Shown piece by piece: positions 10,925 to 22,951 of a DNA stretch of 64,000 nt; within the stretch, counting starts at the first letter, position 1, and each line of letters opens with the position of its first letter. Position numbers and translations under genes: made by a program. Location of the stretch: positions 9,653,356-9,717,355 of the forward strand of contig OZ022241.1 in the NCBI GenBank assembly GCA_963978895.1, written 5' to 3'. This DNA comes from Erpobdella octoculata. Lineage: Eukaryota > Annelida > Clitellata > Hirudinida > Erpobdellidae. Below the pieces are notes generated by a model, which was not told the origin of the DNA, did no database searches, and saw only the letters and a program-made list of their open reading frames with translations.

Positions 10925-12450
10925 ATTTAACATTTATTGATCTGAAAAGAATGAAAACAAAAATAAACTTTTTGTTTCCAAAACTCGACAAATGGAGAAC
11001 ACGTGCTCTCTTTTCATAGAGTTAAACAGAAAACTTGTTTGTCAGAGAAAGTTATTTATTTGCGTGATGCATTGTCACTCAGATATGTTTGATTTTTTTA
11101 CATATAACTCTATTGTGGGGCTTGATCAATACAAATGCACAAAACAACATGAAACTAGGTAGTAAATCTATCATTAAAGTTTGATTTATAACAAAAATTA
11201 ATAAAATTTTGATACTCGATGTAGTTTGTCATTTAAAAATATTCCACAGTTAAGTTGCCAACAAATAAACTATATAAATTGCTCTATTTGTTTACTTTAT
11301 TATCAAAACAATCATAAAAAAACTTATTTATTATAATTTGCTCATTCTAAAAATAAATTTTCTGAATATTTTTTATTACAAATTCTTAAAACTTGAGAAA
11401 TAAAAAAAAATGTTCAGAAAAATAGGAATATCAGCAAGAAGTATCTGGAAAATATTTTAAAAATAAGAAACTGACATATTCACTGATAAAAGATAAAAAG
11501 GTACAATAAAAATTATCTTAAAAATATTCAGTGCAGTTAGTGTATACAGAAAAACTGGGGTAAAATCAAATGCATTTTCAAAGTTTACCTACATAAGAGC
11601 TACTTAAGCTGAATATAAATATTGATATTGCAAACATCTAATATATAGAGCGCAAAGATCGTGTGTTTCTTTTTTAATAACTTCAGAACCAATGAAAAGA
11701 TCTGCATGAAACTTGGCATGGTATAATATTTGATACCCAGAATGGTTTGAGATACACACAAACAATAAAGAATCATTAAGTGTTACTGCCGACGCCATTT
11801 ATATGCTGGGATGTCCAAAAAAATTAAATAAAAGAACAATTTTGTTTCATTTTCCAAGATTTTGTTGTTGTTGTGGAAACTTATATTTTCAAATTAAAAA
11901 TTAAAAAAATTAATATATTTGCTTATAACTAAGAAATAGAACAAAAAAGAAAAAAAAGAAAAAGAGAGAAAATGAGTGTCAGAACGAATAATAGAGAAAA
12001 GAAATAAAAAAGGGAAAGATATATTTATAGAAAAAAAAAGAAAGCAAAAAAAATAAAATTGCGGGAAAGAGGCAACAATAGAATAAAACCTCTGAAAACC
12101 CGGTTAACTCTGGGTGACCCAGATAGTAAACGAAAAAATCGAAAATTATCATGCAACACAGCTCATACACAAAACCTAGTATTTTATGAGTGAGTAAATA
12201 TTCTGTGCAAACTTTTAGAATTTTTTACCTGTGAATCAATTTTATGTATATTCCATACAAACAATTGACATATGGTGCGTTATAAATTGTATTGTTATCA
12301 AAATGTTTCAAATGTTAAAGAATTAGTTGCATTCACAAGAATGTAACAACATAAGGTGCACTGATACAGCAAGTAACTGCAAAATGTTACACTACACATA
12401 ACAACGGAAAAACGTTTTGTGCAAAAAGACAACAAAGTTGAAATTAGATA
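10925..12450. repeat. 3' flank of DEG/ENaC copy 2, paralogous to 1430-2480
   Basis: Blocks around 10925-11290 and 12150-12420 match the copy-1 flank in the same order, showing that the duplication unit carried at least 1.5 kb of 3' sequence with the gene. The intervening 11300-12140 does not obviously match, which points to later insertions or deletions. No gene is seen. Confidence 0.7.
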
Positions 12451-12452
12451 AT

Positions 12453-14060
12453 TCATCCAGCAGAAATTTTGGAAACTAAATTTTTTTTTGATGGAAACAA
12501 GTAACCTTTAATAACTTCCAACAAACACATAAGAAATTCAATGAATTCCACGGCTGTCATCAAAGTAACCCCCAACCATAAACTGAGACATCCACCAACC
12601 ATACTAAGCATTGAATCCCAAGTGTAAACAGGTGTATCGATTATTGTCAAAGGTTTTTGCTTGAGAAAAGTAAACGATACCTGTAAAAAATTAGATCTTA
12701 TTGCATCCGCTTTCTTAAAAAAATCGTTTAACTCATCCTGAGTGATATTTCCATTGTTGAATTCATCTATTACCATAATATAATCTTTGAAGTGATTGTA
12801 AATTTTTGTTCCTGGAACTAACTTATTTTTCACAAATTTTTCAAAAAAATATTTGTGCTGAGAAGTATGCGGCCAATCATGGAGGGTATGAACTGATAAA
12901 TCGTAAAATATATCTTCACAGGGATTTTTGCAGTTTACATCACAAACACCTAACACCTTTTCAGCCCATGTTTTTGAAAAACAATTTAATTCTCCTACTG
13001 CTTTCATAATTAGTTGCATTTCTGTGGTTTTATTAAAATTGTTGAATTTCGAAGTCAAGGAAGTATTACCACAAGTACGGAAATCTTCTACGTCCTGATA
13101 TTTGAATATATGCAGATTCACGCATTGACACATTTCAGCGATTTGTTTTTGGAAACAGGAATAAAAACATGTATCCGGGTTGTATCGAACGTCTTCAAGA
13201 TATGCTTTAATTAGTTTATTTTTTTCACAACCAGCTTGAGTATATGGAACATCCAATATTGTCTTAATGTTCATTTCCATGTCAACAAGCGTATTGGTTC
13301 CAGGGCTGAGATCAACTCCTTTAGAAAGGTCATTGAAAATATCCGGCGCTCCAACTGAAACTTTGATTCCATCGGTTTTCAAAACGTTATTATAAGTATC
13401 AAGATCATCTTGTAGAGTATTCAAAGTATTTGTATAAAATATCATTGTTAGAGAATCAACTGAAACGTTACATGTTTTGCTTAGCTGGAATCTGTAACAT
13501 TTATAAAATGTCGGAGTCCAAGTTGATATTTCTTCCAATCTGCATTCTTTATTTTTTATAATCGATCTTCTTTTATCAAACAGTGTATAACTCATTATAA
13601 AAGGAATGGTGCGATTTTGAAGTGCCCCATCTTTAGGAAGAGAAGCCAAATAATCAAATTGAGCTGCTGTTGCTTTAAACTGAGAAATTGTCATTTGAGA
13701 CTCTGTTTCAATATACGTTTTATTAAACAACTCTGTAAGGTTAAATATTTTTTTCTGGAATTCCTTTTTGGTTAAAAATTGATCATAGTCAATTCCAGAT
13801 AATTCCGGTTGTAAACTGCCAGCTATTATTGCAGGGAAAACATTTGGTATATTTTGTTCTCCATAGGAAGTTTTATACGGATATGACAAATATTTTTCAA
13901 ATAAAGTCATCAACTGATATATTATAAATCCTGCACATGATACAGTAACAGCAAACCACATGAATTTAGAAAACATTCGTTTTGCTTTCATGATTTTTGA
14001 AATTCCACGCATTGAAACATTTTCTAAAAATTTGACGGTTTCCTCCTTAATACGACTCAT
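12453..14060 (-). CDS. DEG/ENaC channel subunit, copy 2, intact
   Basis: A single open frame of 535 codons without introns. By family, it is a plasma-membrane cation channel subunit with cytosolic ends; in hydrozoans relatives are gated by RFamide peptides, but the ligand here is unknown. N terminus MSRIKEETVKFLENVSMRGISKIMK; TM1 at about residues 33-53 (FSKFMWFAVTVSCAGFIIYQ); FPAII after TM1; cysteine-rich palm/thumb motifs CFYSCFQKQIAEMCQC and CDVNCKNPCEDIFYD; DWP; TM2 entered through YTWDSMLSMVGGCLSLWLG, with a glutamate in AVEFIEF. The family's N-terminal His-Gly gating pair is Arg-Gly here, and the usual G-x-S filter reads G-V-T. The start is chosen because all copies share MSRIKEETVKF or MNRIKEETVKF. 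Cleanest member of the array together with copy 3. Confidence 0.95.
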   Translation of the reverse strand: MSRIKEETVKFLENVSMRGISKIMKAKRMFSKFMWFAVTVSCAGFIIYQLMTLFEKYLSYPYKTSYGEQNIPNVFPAIIAGSLQPELSGIDYDQFLTKKEFQKKIFNLTELFNKTYIETESQMTISQFKATAAQFDYLASLPKDGALQNRTIPFIMSYTLFDKRRSIIKNKECRLEEISTWTPTFYKCYRFQLSKTCNVSVDSLTMIFYTNTLNTLQDDLDTYNNVLKTDGIKVSVGAPDIFNDLSKGVDLSPGTNTLVDMEMNIKTILDVPYTQAGCEKNKLIKAYLEDVRYNPDTCFYSCFQKQIAEMCQCVNLHIFKYQDVEDFRTCGNTSLTSKFNNFNKTTEMQLIMKAVGELNCFSKTWAEKVLGVCDVNCKNPCEDIFYDLSVHTLHDWPHTSQHKYFFEKFVKNKLVPGTKIYNHFKDYIMVIDEFNNGNITQDELNDFFKKADAIRSNFLQVSFTFLKQKPLTIIDTPVYTWDSMLSMVGGCLSLWLGVTLMTAVEFIEFLMCLLEVIKGYLFPSKKNLVSKISAG

Positions 14061-14135
14061 TATTATAATAGAGAATTTACAAATTATCTGTTGCCAAATA
14101 ATTCAAATCAAGCGAAGACGTTTGCTGCTAGATAT

Positions 14136-14154
14136 TGCGCGCTTCCGTGATATA
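14136..14154 (-). promoter_or_regulatory. Conserved upstream block of DEG/ENaC copy 2
   Basis: Read in gene direction the block is TATATCACGGAAGCGCGCA, 76-94 bp upstream of the start codon. Close versions lie upstream of copies 3, 4 and 5 while neighbouring sequence has drifted. The TATA-like beginning and fixed position suggest a core promoter or transcription start region; this is inference from conservation only. Confidence 0.45.
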
Positions 14155-14484
14155 TTTACAGCCCTTTTATGTTGTTCACTCTAAAAAATGATTAGAAGTT
14201 ACGTTAGATTTTAGAAAGGTATTATTCAAAATAATTGTTAAACTAGAGATTTTCTACTCGAAAGTAATAAAAATTAGTACATGAATTCAATACTAACGAA
14301 TTGCCCTATTTTTGCAAAATCGACAATGTAAATCCAATATAAATTTTTTATTAATTTTATCCACTATCAGCTTCTTTAATTTATTAACTCAGTAAGCGAT
14401 TTGTTAGGCACACATAAAAATGAATGTTCCTCCAGCGATTAAAGAATATGCGTTTTGAAATTCGAAAAAAAATTTCTGGGACAC

Positions 14485-14904
<420 letters not shown>

Positions 14905-14993
14905 AAGATATCACCAAATCGTATACCGGGCTCAATAGAATGGTTTTGCAGCTTATTGGAAAATAATAAATGAAGGCTTTGTTAAGGCTATTT

Positions 14994-16019
<1,026 letters not shown>

Positions 16020-16132
16020 GGCTATTTATACCTTCTGGTCTATTAATAAAAATAATTAATGTCCTTAATAAATGTTCTGAATCCGTTAAGGTTTATCATT
16101 AGGAAGTTGGTCGTCAAGTCAGTGATTTTACA

Positions 16133-16146
16133 AGATTACCCCCTAC
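16133..16146 (-). other. Polypurine tract of the LTR element
   Basis: On the minus strand the sequence just before the 3' LTR is CTTAAGTAGGGGGTAATCT. The G-run next to TG is the expected plus-strand primer site; the coding frame's TAG stop overlaps it. Confidence 0.7.
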
Positions 16147-17047
16147 TTAATTCTGTTCATCCCGAACAGCATAGTCGCTTTTGAGAAATGCGACTCGGCC
16201 ACGAACACCAAAATACCTTGATCTTTACTCGTGGCTTTGACCGCAATTGGCAAACAATATGCATGGTCCAGTCTCTTGACCGTTTGATGCAGTTTATTCC
16301 ATTCCTTCTTTGGCTCATCAACAGAGTCTTTCTTTGGCTTATCGTCGCCATATCTGCACGGTTCATCACAGCCTTTTTTGCATGCCTCGTCCTGAACATC
16401 TTTGCACGGTTTATCGGAACTGTCTGTTTTTTTTCTTCTTTCACATCTTTTAGATCTTTCTCAAGAAACTCTTCAAAAGGTTTTTCGAAAACACATTCCA
16501 TAAATTCAATAAATCCTTCATCAAACTGTTATTTGATTTTACAACGACTCTTAGTCTATCTGATCTAGAATCCTCTGTAGATTCATCTGATTCAGAATCC
16601 TCGGTACCGTTCTCTGTTCTTGGCTTATCTTTTTCAGAGTTTTTGCTGGCTGCATTGCTATTGTTGTTTTGGAGAAGTTCATCGCCGTCATCTTTGTTTT
16701 CTTCCAAGCTACAATCGAACGTTTTCTTTTCACATTCCCACTCGGCTCTTTTGTCGGTGTCAACTTTCGTATCGTCCAGTGGATCTTTCTTCAATTTATC
16801 GCCATCGTCTCTCAAATCAGTGTCTTCTTTTTTTGTCAAGTTAACTTTGACGTATTTCTCCATTGGAGTTTTGTCCGTTTCTAAATCCTTGGTTGCTTCA
16901 TCCAAGTCAGATTCGTCACTAAAATCTGACCCTGAATATTCGGTGCCGTCGTCTGTTATGGAGGCTTCCGTTTCAGAACCGTCGCTGTATGGGTAAATGC
17001 CATCGCTGTTATTGCCATTATTATAATCATTTGAATGAAAAAAAAGT

Positions 17048-17300
17048 AGATCATTTGAATGAATTTATTTATATAGCGCCAGATAAAGTCAGAGGCGCTT
17101 ACGAAAGTTTCTTTAAAATCGGAAACTTCGAAGAACACGCTATTTACATAGACATGAGTTAACCATAGATAAGGCTGAGTTGACGTGAGCACATGTGAGT
17201 TAGTTTCTTGCTCAAGGAAATTACATGCCTGGACCGGGAATCGAAGCCGTGTCCTACGACTCTCAAAGCCGGTATCTATACCACTAGACCAACACGTCCC
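17048..17300 (-). mobile_element. tRNA-derived SINE
   Basis: On the minus strand the head begins GGACGTGTTGGTCTAGTGG and contains an A-box-like TGGTCTAGTGGTATAGA and a B-box-like GGCTTCGATTCCC, i.e. a tRNA-like 5' region with an internal RNA polymerase III promoter. A ~120-bp body follows, then TGGCGCTATATAAAT and a short tandem tail built on TCATTCAAATGAT. The 3' GCGCTATATAAAT segment is shared with the LINE at 34141-35450, which probably supplies its reverse transcriptase. It interrupts the acidic-repeat frame. Confidence 0.85.
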
Positions 17301-17509
17301 ATCGTCACTTTCATCCTCATCGTTTTGTATTTCGTTTTCAACATTCTTTTTATCTTCTTTAGTTTTGTTGTCGACGTCCAAACCGACTGTATCATTGCCA
17401 CCATCTTTGCATGGTTCATCTTGAGCATCTTTGCAAGGTTAATTATCATGACCGTCTTTGACAGGTACATCATCATGACCGTCTTTGACAGGCTCATCAT
17501 CATGACTAT

Positions 17510-17770
17510 CTTTGCATGGTTCATCTTGTACATTCTTGTATGGTTCATATTGTACATTCTTGCATGGTTCATATTGTACATTCTTGCATGGTTCATCTTG
17601 TACATTCTTGCATGGTTCATCTTGTACATTCTTGCATGGTTCATCTTGTACATTCTTGCATGGTTCATCTTGTACATTCTTGCATGGTTCATCTTGTACA
17701 TTCTTGCATGGTTCGTCTTGTACATTCTTGCATGGTTCATCTTGTACATTCTTGCATGGTTCATCTTGAC
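17510..17770. repeat. 24-bp coding minisatellite (NVQDEPCK units)
   Basis: About eleven 24-bp units of GCATGGTTCATCTTGTACAT TCTT type, nearly identical, encoding the octapeptide on the minus strand. The units stay in frame, so they arose while the frame was translated or by 3n slippage. Long shadow frames on the plus strand are a by-product. Confidence 0.95.
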
Positions 17771-18069
17771 CGTCTTTTTTGTTTCCGCAATTGTTTGTGT
17801 CACCATTGAGGAGTTCAAGAAATTTTTTTATTTCTCTGCATTCTTCCGCCATTTTGTTCAGAGCCTTCATTAATTCATTTCCTGTTTCGAACTCATACTC
17901 TTCTGGGTCAAACCCATTGTCCTCCAATGACGTCCGAGGCGGTCCACGAGCTCAGACTTTCTTCCTTTATCACTGAGCTCTCGTTTTTTAAGTTCCCGCC
18001 TCAACTCGAGTCTCGAGAGTTCATCCAATGCTTTCAAAACCATTCTTGCATTCCACTTCTGATCCCTAA

Positions 18070-18267
18070 TGTTACGATATCACCAAATCGTATAGCGGGC
18101 TCAATAGAATGGTTTTGCAGTTTATTGGAAAATAATAAATGAAAGCTTTGTTAAGGCTATTTATACCTTCTGGTCTATTAATAAAAATAATTAATGTCCC
18201 TAATAAATGTTCTGAATCCGTTCAGGTTTATCATTAGGAAGTTGGTCGTCAAATCCGTGATTTTACA
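18070..18267 (-). repeat. 5' LTR of the 14.9-18.3 kb element
   Basis: TGTTACGATATC...GATTTTACA, 198 bp, uninterrupted; it preserves the hAT empty site (TTAAGGCTATTTATACC). In element direction it is followed by ATTAGGGATCAGAAGTGG, a plausible tRNA primer site. Confidence 0.9.
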
Positions 18268-19155
18268 AGAATATATAACGGGCAATGTGTGTATGTGTTG
18301 TTTATTCACATCTGAGCTGCTGGTCTGATCTTAAAAAATGTGGCATGAAGTTAGAATGTGTTTATATAGGTTTAAATCCTGTCCACCGGGATCACAAGGG
18401 TTAAATTGGTTAACAAGATATAAATAGCGATGTAAAATTTAGATTGCGAGGTAAATTGAGTTTGAATATGTTTTTAAAAGATGCATGTAGCTGCAAAATA
18501 ATATTTTTTATTATTTTTGATCAATCTTACATAAAAAAAGTTTATTTATAATACTTTATTTGTTTTGTAAACCATGTACACCTTTTCACAGCAGGTTTCA
18601 CAGGTTCAAATCATCCAACATTAGTGTACATTTTCATTGCATGTTGAATATATATTTATCCTCTTTGCTAAATTAATTACCCAATTTCCAAAATACTTGC
18701 CCTACTTTACTACAAATAAACTTCAGTGCCTTTATGTTCCTATCTGCCCAAGTGACGACATCAGAAATATGTTAAAGCAAATTGTTAATAGCCCCAGTTG
18801 CAACCCAGAAACATGAATCCAATACTTTTTTTCAAGTGCATTATTGCTGATATTTTTTAATATTTTAAAACTATTTAATTAAAATAAATTTTATTGAAAT
18901 AAGTTATTGAAAATTTCTACAATTTTTCACTGGTGGAAATTTTCCCGACAAAAATTTCTTGACGTTGTCGGAAAGTTTCCAGAAATTTTCAACACTAGAT
19001 ATAAATAAAGCCAAACAGTTACAACTTCTACAAGCAAACACTTGTTATAAATAATGCAAAACATTTACAACCTCTACAAGCAAACTTTCAGATCAATATA
19101 GTTGGCATTATTCTGGCTTGGTTTGGTAAAGTTTATTATATCAATATCACGTTCA
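18268..19155. other. Intergenic, no gene seen
   Basis: No frame above chance length and no element terminus recognised. A short GTGTGTATGTGTTG run lies at 18285. Confidence 0.5.
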
Positions 19156-19159
19156 ATTA

Positions 19160-19620
19160 CTTTCAATAACTAACTGTCATCAAACAAGTTTCAAATTTGC
19201 CATCTGGAATGCGAGCGAGATGGAAACAAATCAACGTCTGTGAAGAACTTACTAATCTCAAGAACACTAAATTGTGTGTGTTGTGGAGTCTTTTCAATGA
19301 ATCACCGTCTTTACTCTCTGTCATAGAGAATAAATTTAATAAAACAAGTAAAGGAAAAACGAGATTTTCAACACAAACTTTGATATCAAATACACTCGAT
19401 TTAGAAATACAAAAGATGTTCAAATTAAGTTTTTTTTAATTGAATCATATATTGTCATCCAATATGAAGCTATGCTAAACGTTTCAGCTTCCTAGCTAGT
19501 CAAAAAGCTGGGTAAATTTTACTTGCAAGATTTGCGTACAGAGAAAGACACACACACACATACACAAACACACACACAAACAGAGATTGTAACCTAAATA
19601 AAAGTTTGTAAAAATAGTTG
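19160..19620 (+). repeat. Dispersed repeat with coding remnant and CA-rich tail
   Basis: The plus frame 19197-19439 (MPSGMRARWKQINVCEELTN..., ending in FNKTSKGKTRFSTQTL) lies upstream of a conserved tail: AGCTATGCTAAACGTTTCAG, CAAAAAGCTGGGTAAATTTTACTTGCAAG, GTACAGAGAAAGACACACAC, GATTGTAACCTAAAT. Tail and adjoining coding sequence recur in inverse at 46440-46560, 47265-47510 and 48815-48865, and the tail alone at 47510-47640. The coding remnant is not recognised; repetition marks it as part of a transposon, not a host gene. Confidence 0.7.
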
Positions 19621-19839
19621 TAAACAAAATCAAACTATAAAATTATCCCAAGGTTTTTGGAGAATCATCTAAAATAAATGGTTCCAACTGTTGTATAAAA
19701 ATTATACATATTCACCGATATAAAAAATTGTACATTAACACTTTTTTTGTTTTTAAGCATTTTTATTAACTGCAGTTAGTGTAAACGAAGAAGTTGAAAT
19801 AAGATTAAGTGCATCTTTGAAGTTTACTTATTTTACTGC

Positions 19840-20100
19840 AAATTAAGCAACAAATAAATATTGATAAAACAAAGATTAATGCATAAATCGGACGTTATTT
19901 AATGTAACATAATTTATGTTATCTAAATGAAAATGTAGAAATAGCTTAAAAAACGAACGTTTGTTACGTTTAAAATTATTAAATGCATTAAAATAAAATG
20001 CACTACTACGTTGGGTAACAACAAGCCTTTACAATTAAAATAGCATCCAAAAATATTGTCTGAGTAATTAATTTAAAAAAATTAAGTGAAAATCTTAAAA
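19840..20100. repeat. 3' flank of DEG/ENaC copy 3, duplicated at 36808-37088
   Basis: About 250 bp match the flank of copy 4 almost base for base (AAATATTGATAAAACAAAGA; AAATGCATTAAAAT; CCAAAAATATTGTCTGAGTAA). Similarity begins near 19840 and 36808 and continues through the genes to about 21850 and 38835. Confidence 0.85.
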
Positions 20101-21708
20101 TCATTCAACAGGAACTTTGCATACAAAATTTGTCTTTGATGGAAACATGCAATCTTTAATAACTTCTAACAAACACATAAGAAATTCAATGAATTCCACA
20201 GCTGTCATCAAAGTAACTCCCAACCATAAACTGAGACATCCACCAACTAAGCTGAGCATTGAATCCCAAGTATAAACAGGTGTATCGATTATTGTCAAAG
20301 GTTTCTCTTTAACAAAGCTAAAGGTAACCTGTAAAAAATTGGATCTTATTGCATCTGATTTCTTAAAGAAATCATTCAACTCATCTTGAGTCATAGTTCC
20401 GTTGTTGAATTTATCAATTGAAATAAAATAATTCTTGAACTGATTGTAAATTTTTGATTCTGGAATCAACTTATTTTTTACGAACTTTTCGAAAAAATAT
20501 TTGTGCTGAGAAATTTGTGGCCAATTATGGAGGGTATGAACTGTTAAATCATAAAATGTTTCTTTACAAGGATTTTTGCAGTTCACATCACAAACGCCTA
20601 ACACTTTTTCACCCCATGTTTTTAAAAAACAATTTATTTCCTTTACTGCTTTTATAATTAGTTTCATTTCTGTAGTTTTATTAAAATTGTTGAATGTCGA
20701 CGTCATGGAGGTATTACCACAAGTGTTGAAATCGTCTGTTTCAGAGTATTTAAATAAGTGTAAAGTTAAGCATCCGCACATGTCAGCAATTTGTTTTTGA
20801 AAACAATAATAAAAACATGATTTAGAAGTGTATTGAATGTCCTCAATTGATCCTTTGATTAGTTTAGTATCTTCACAACCACCTTGGGAATACGGTTCAT
20901 CTAAGATAGTTTTAATATTCATATTCATGTCAACAAGCGTATTGGTTCCAGGGCTAAGATCAATTCCTTTAAAAAGATTACTAAAAACATCAGGTGGTCC
21001 GACTGAAACTTTGATTCCATCAGTTTTCAAAATTTTCTCAGAGCTGTCAGAATCATCTTGTAGAGTATTCAAAGTATTTGTATAAAAGATCATTGTCAGA
21101 GAATCAATTGTAACGTTACAAGTTTTGGCAAGCTGAAATTTGTAACATTTATAGAAAGTTTGACACCAAGTTGAAACTTCTTCCAATTTGCATTCATTTT
21201 TTTTTATAATTGATTTTCTTTCGTCGTATAGTGTATAATTCATTAGAAAATGAATGGTGCGATTCTGCATAGCTCCATCTTTAGGAAGAGAAGTCAAATA
21301 ATCAATTTGAGCTGCTATTGCTTTGAACTGAGAAATTGTCATTTGGAAAGTGTTCTCGATGTAACTTTCATTAAACAGTTCTGTAAGGTTTAATATTTTT
21401 TCCTGGAATTCCTTTTTGGTTAGAAATTGATCATAGTCAATATCAGATAATTCCGGCTGTAAACTCCCAATTGTCATTGCAGGGAAAACATTTGGTATAT
21501 TTTGTTCTCCATAAGAAGTTTTGTACGGATATGACAAATATTTTTCAAAGAAAGTCGTCAACTGATATATTATGAATCCTGCACATGATACAGTAACAGC
21601 AAACCACATAAATTTAGAAAACATTTTTTTTGACTTCATAATTTTTGAAATTCCACGCATTGAAACATTTTCTAAAAATTTGACGGTTTCCTCTTTAATG
21701 CGATTCAT
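20101..21708 (-). CDS. DEG/ENaC channel subunit, copy 3, intact
   Basis: 535 codons, intron-less, start MNRIKEETVKFLENVSMRG. TM1 FSKFMWFAVTVSCAGFIIYQ; FPAMTIGSLQPELS after TM1; CFYYCFQKQIADMCGC in the cysteine-rich ectodomain; CDVNCKNPCKETFYD and NWP before the wrist; TM2 entry YTWDSMLSLVGGCLSLWLG; C terminus MFPSKTNFVCKVPVE. Closest to copy 4 (shared flanks and shared codons such as SEKILKTDGIKVSVGPPD versus SEKVLKTDGIKVSVGPPD). Several NxT/NxS sites in the ectodomain fit an extracellular glycosylated loop. Role by family: amiloride-sensitive-type Na+ or mixed cation channel subunit; partner subunits may be other array members. Confidence 0.95.
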   Translation of the reverse strand: MNRIKEETVKFLENVSMRGISKIMKSKKMFSKFMWFAVTVSCAGFIIYQLTTFFEKYLSYPYKTSYGEQNIPNVFPAMTIGSLQPELSDIDYDQFLTKKEFQEKILNLTELFNESYIENTFQMTISQFKAIAAQIDYLTSLPKDGAMQNRTIHFLMNYTLYDERKSIIKKNECKLEEVSTWCQTFYKCYKFQLAKTCNVTIDSLTMIFYTNTLNTLQDDSDSSEKILKTDGIKVSVGPPDVFSNLFKGIDLSPGTNTLVDMNMNIKTILDEPYSQGGCEDTKLIKGSIEDIQYTSKSCFYYCFQKQIADMCGCLTLHLFKYSETDDFNTCGNTSMTSTFNNFNKTTEMKLIIKAVKEINCFLKTWGEKVLGVCDVNCKNPCKETFYDLTVHTLHNWPQISQHKYFFEKFVKNKLIPESKIYNQFKNYFISIDKFNNGTMTQDELNDFFKKSDAIRSNFLQVTFSFVKEKPLTIIDTPVYTWDSMLSLVGGCLSLWLGVTLMTAVEFIEFLMCLLEVIKDCMFPSKTNFVCKVPVE

Positions 21709-21803
21709 TATTAAAGTAGATATTTAACAAGTGACTTAGTGTTTCAAAAAAAAGTAGAACAAATTGAGAAGGTTTGATTAAATAAGAGTTTTCTGCATTG
21801 AAT

Positions 21804-21822
21804 TGCACACTCCCGTGATATA
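21804..21822 (-). promoter_or_regulatory. Conserved upstream block of DEG/ENaC copy 3
   Basis: In gene direction TATATCACGGGAGTGTGCA, 96-114 bp upstream of the ATG, preceded by GCTGTTAA. It matches copy 2 at 15 of 19 positions or better by eye. Interpreted as a promoter or start-site element. Confidence 0.45.
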
Positions 21823-21859
21823 TTAACAGCATATTAGATATAGTACACTACATGACAAT

Positions 21860-22943
21860 CAGTGTTGGGGAGTAACGCGTTACAATTTTCGGCAACTAGT
21901 AACGTAACGCGTTACTTTTGGAGTAAGTAACGAAGTAACGTAACTTAGTTACTTTTTTTAGTAACTGTAACGTTTTATCCGTTACATTTTTAAATTATAT
22001 TTAAAAAAAATATATTTTCACCGTTTAAAGTTAAATTTTAAATCAAGTTTTTGTTTCTATGGTATAGCAACCCATACTATTAGCTATTTTGGTCTTATTA
22101 ATCCTTTTTTTTATTGAACGCTTAGACCGGTTGATCAACAAATTTTCACATAGATGACCGGAATTAAATCGCGACAAGCGTTTCTTAATTTTTTTCAGCT
22201 AAATAGGTTGATTATTTGATGAATATTATGGCATCTTAATTTGAAAAGTTTTTGCTCATTATTTTAAGCGTATTTACGAGAGAGCGATAATGCGCAGAAC
22301 AGTGCGGTTGCATCATTAAAACACCGCAAAAATGAATTATTTGAAACGAATTACTAGCCAATAACTTGGTAAATTGTTAGAAAAGTGTGGTTATTTATTG
22401 ATTGTCAATGAATCCAACCTGTATAATAGCTCACATCTCCACCAATATCCCATTGTAAAAAACTGTTTTTAAAATATGATTCTGCCCTACAGTCAAGTGC
22501 ACCAGTTGAAAGACTTTTCAGCATGGGTGGTCAGAGTTTCACTCCTTGACGAAATCGCTTTAATGATGACAAGTTTGAAGAACAGCTTCTTTTAAAAGCC
22601 AATAAGGCAATTTGAATTTTATTTTTTAGTGATTTTTGCAATAAATTGGATTTAGTGTGCTAAACAACTTTTTGTGTTTTTTTAAGTTAAAGTACATCAA
22701 TTTTGGGTGCCACTTATTAGATGAAGGAACAGGCCAACGACCTCTTTTACAATGTTAGCAACTAGCAAATGCGGTGTTAATGGCCATGATGGCAATACTG
22801 GGCAAACACGTCTCACAATAAAAGTAACTGCAAAGTAACTAGTTACGCTATTTAGTAACTTGTAACTATAACTAGTTACATTTGAAAATCTGTAACTTGT
22901 AACTGTAACTAGTAGCATTTTCAGAGTAACGTCCCCAACACTG
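21860..22943 (+). mobile_element. hAT transposon remnant with transposase 3' end
   Basis: Ends CAGTGTTGGGGAGTAACG and inverse CGTCCCCAACACTG, with subterminal AGTAACTAGTTAC-type repeats, mark a hAT. Flanks ATGACAAT (21852-21859) and ATAACAAT (22944-22951) are an 8-bp duplication with one mismatch. Around 22495-22615 the plus strand reads [17 protein letters not shown] then RNRFNDDKFEEQLLLKAN, the hAT dimerisation domain, broken by a stop. The rest of the transposase is gone. Confidence 0.9.
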
Positions 22944-22951
22944 ATAACAAT

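Larger units (their letters stand above)
16144..17927 (-). pseudogene. Acidic cysteine-repeat protein of the LTR element, broken
   Basis: The frame starts at 17927 with MEDNGFDPEEYEFETGNE, then a short helix-prone segment (MAEECREIKKFLELLNG), about eleven copies of an 8-residue unit NVQDEPCK, and acidic D/E/S/K-rich sequence. A single TAA at about 17439 interrupts it; the same frame resumes with PCKDAQDEPCKDGG, is split by a SINE at 17050-17300, continues as DSDESDLDEATKD..., changes frame twice near 16520 and 16430, returns to DKPCKDVQDEACKKG, and ends LFGMNRIK at the polypurine tract. It fills the whole interior where gag-pol would be. No known family is recognised; the Cys spacing could suggest metal binding but nothing shows it. 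It may be captured host sequence or a highly diverged gag. Confidence 0.7.

Noticed and set aside
17510..17770. CRISPR-like array of 24-bp repeats
   Set aside because: Units are contiguous without spacers, encode an in-frame octapeptide, and the genome is an animal's.
17208..17873. 221-codon plus-strand frame with repeated FILYILAW
   Set aside because: Shadow of the minus-strand DEPCK repeat; the minus frame has consistent codons, start and end in the LTR element.
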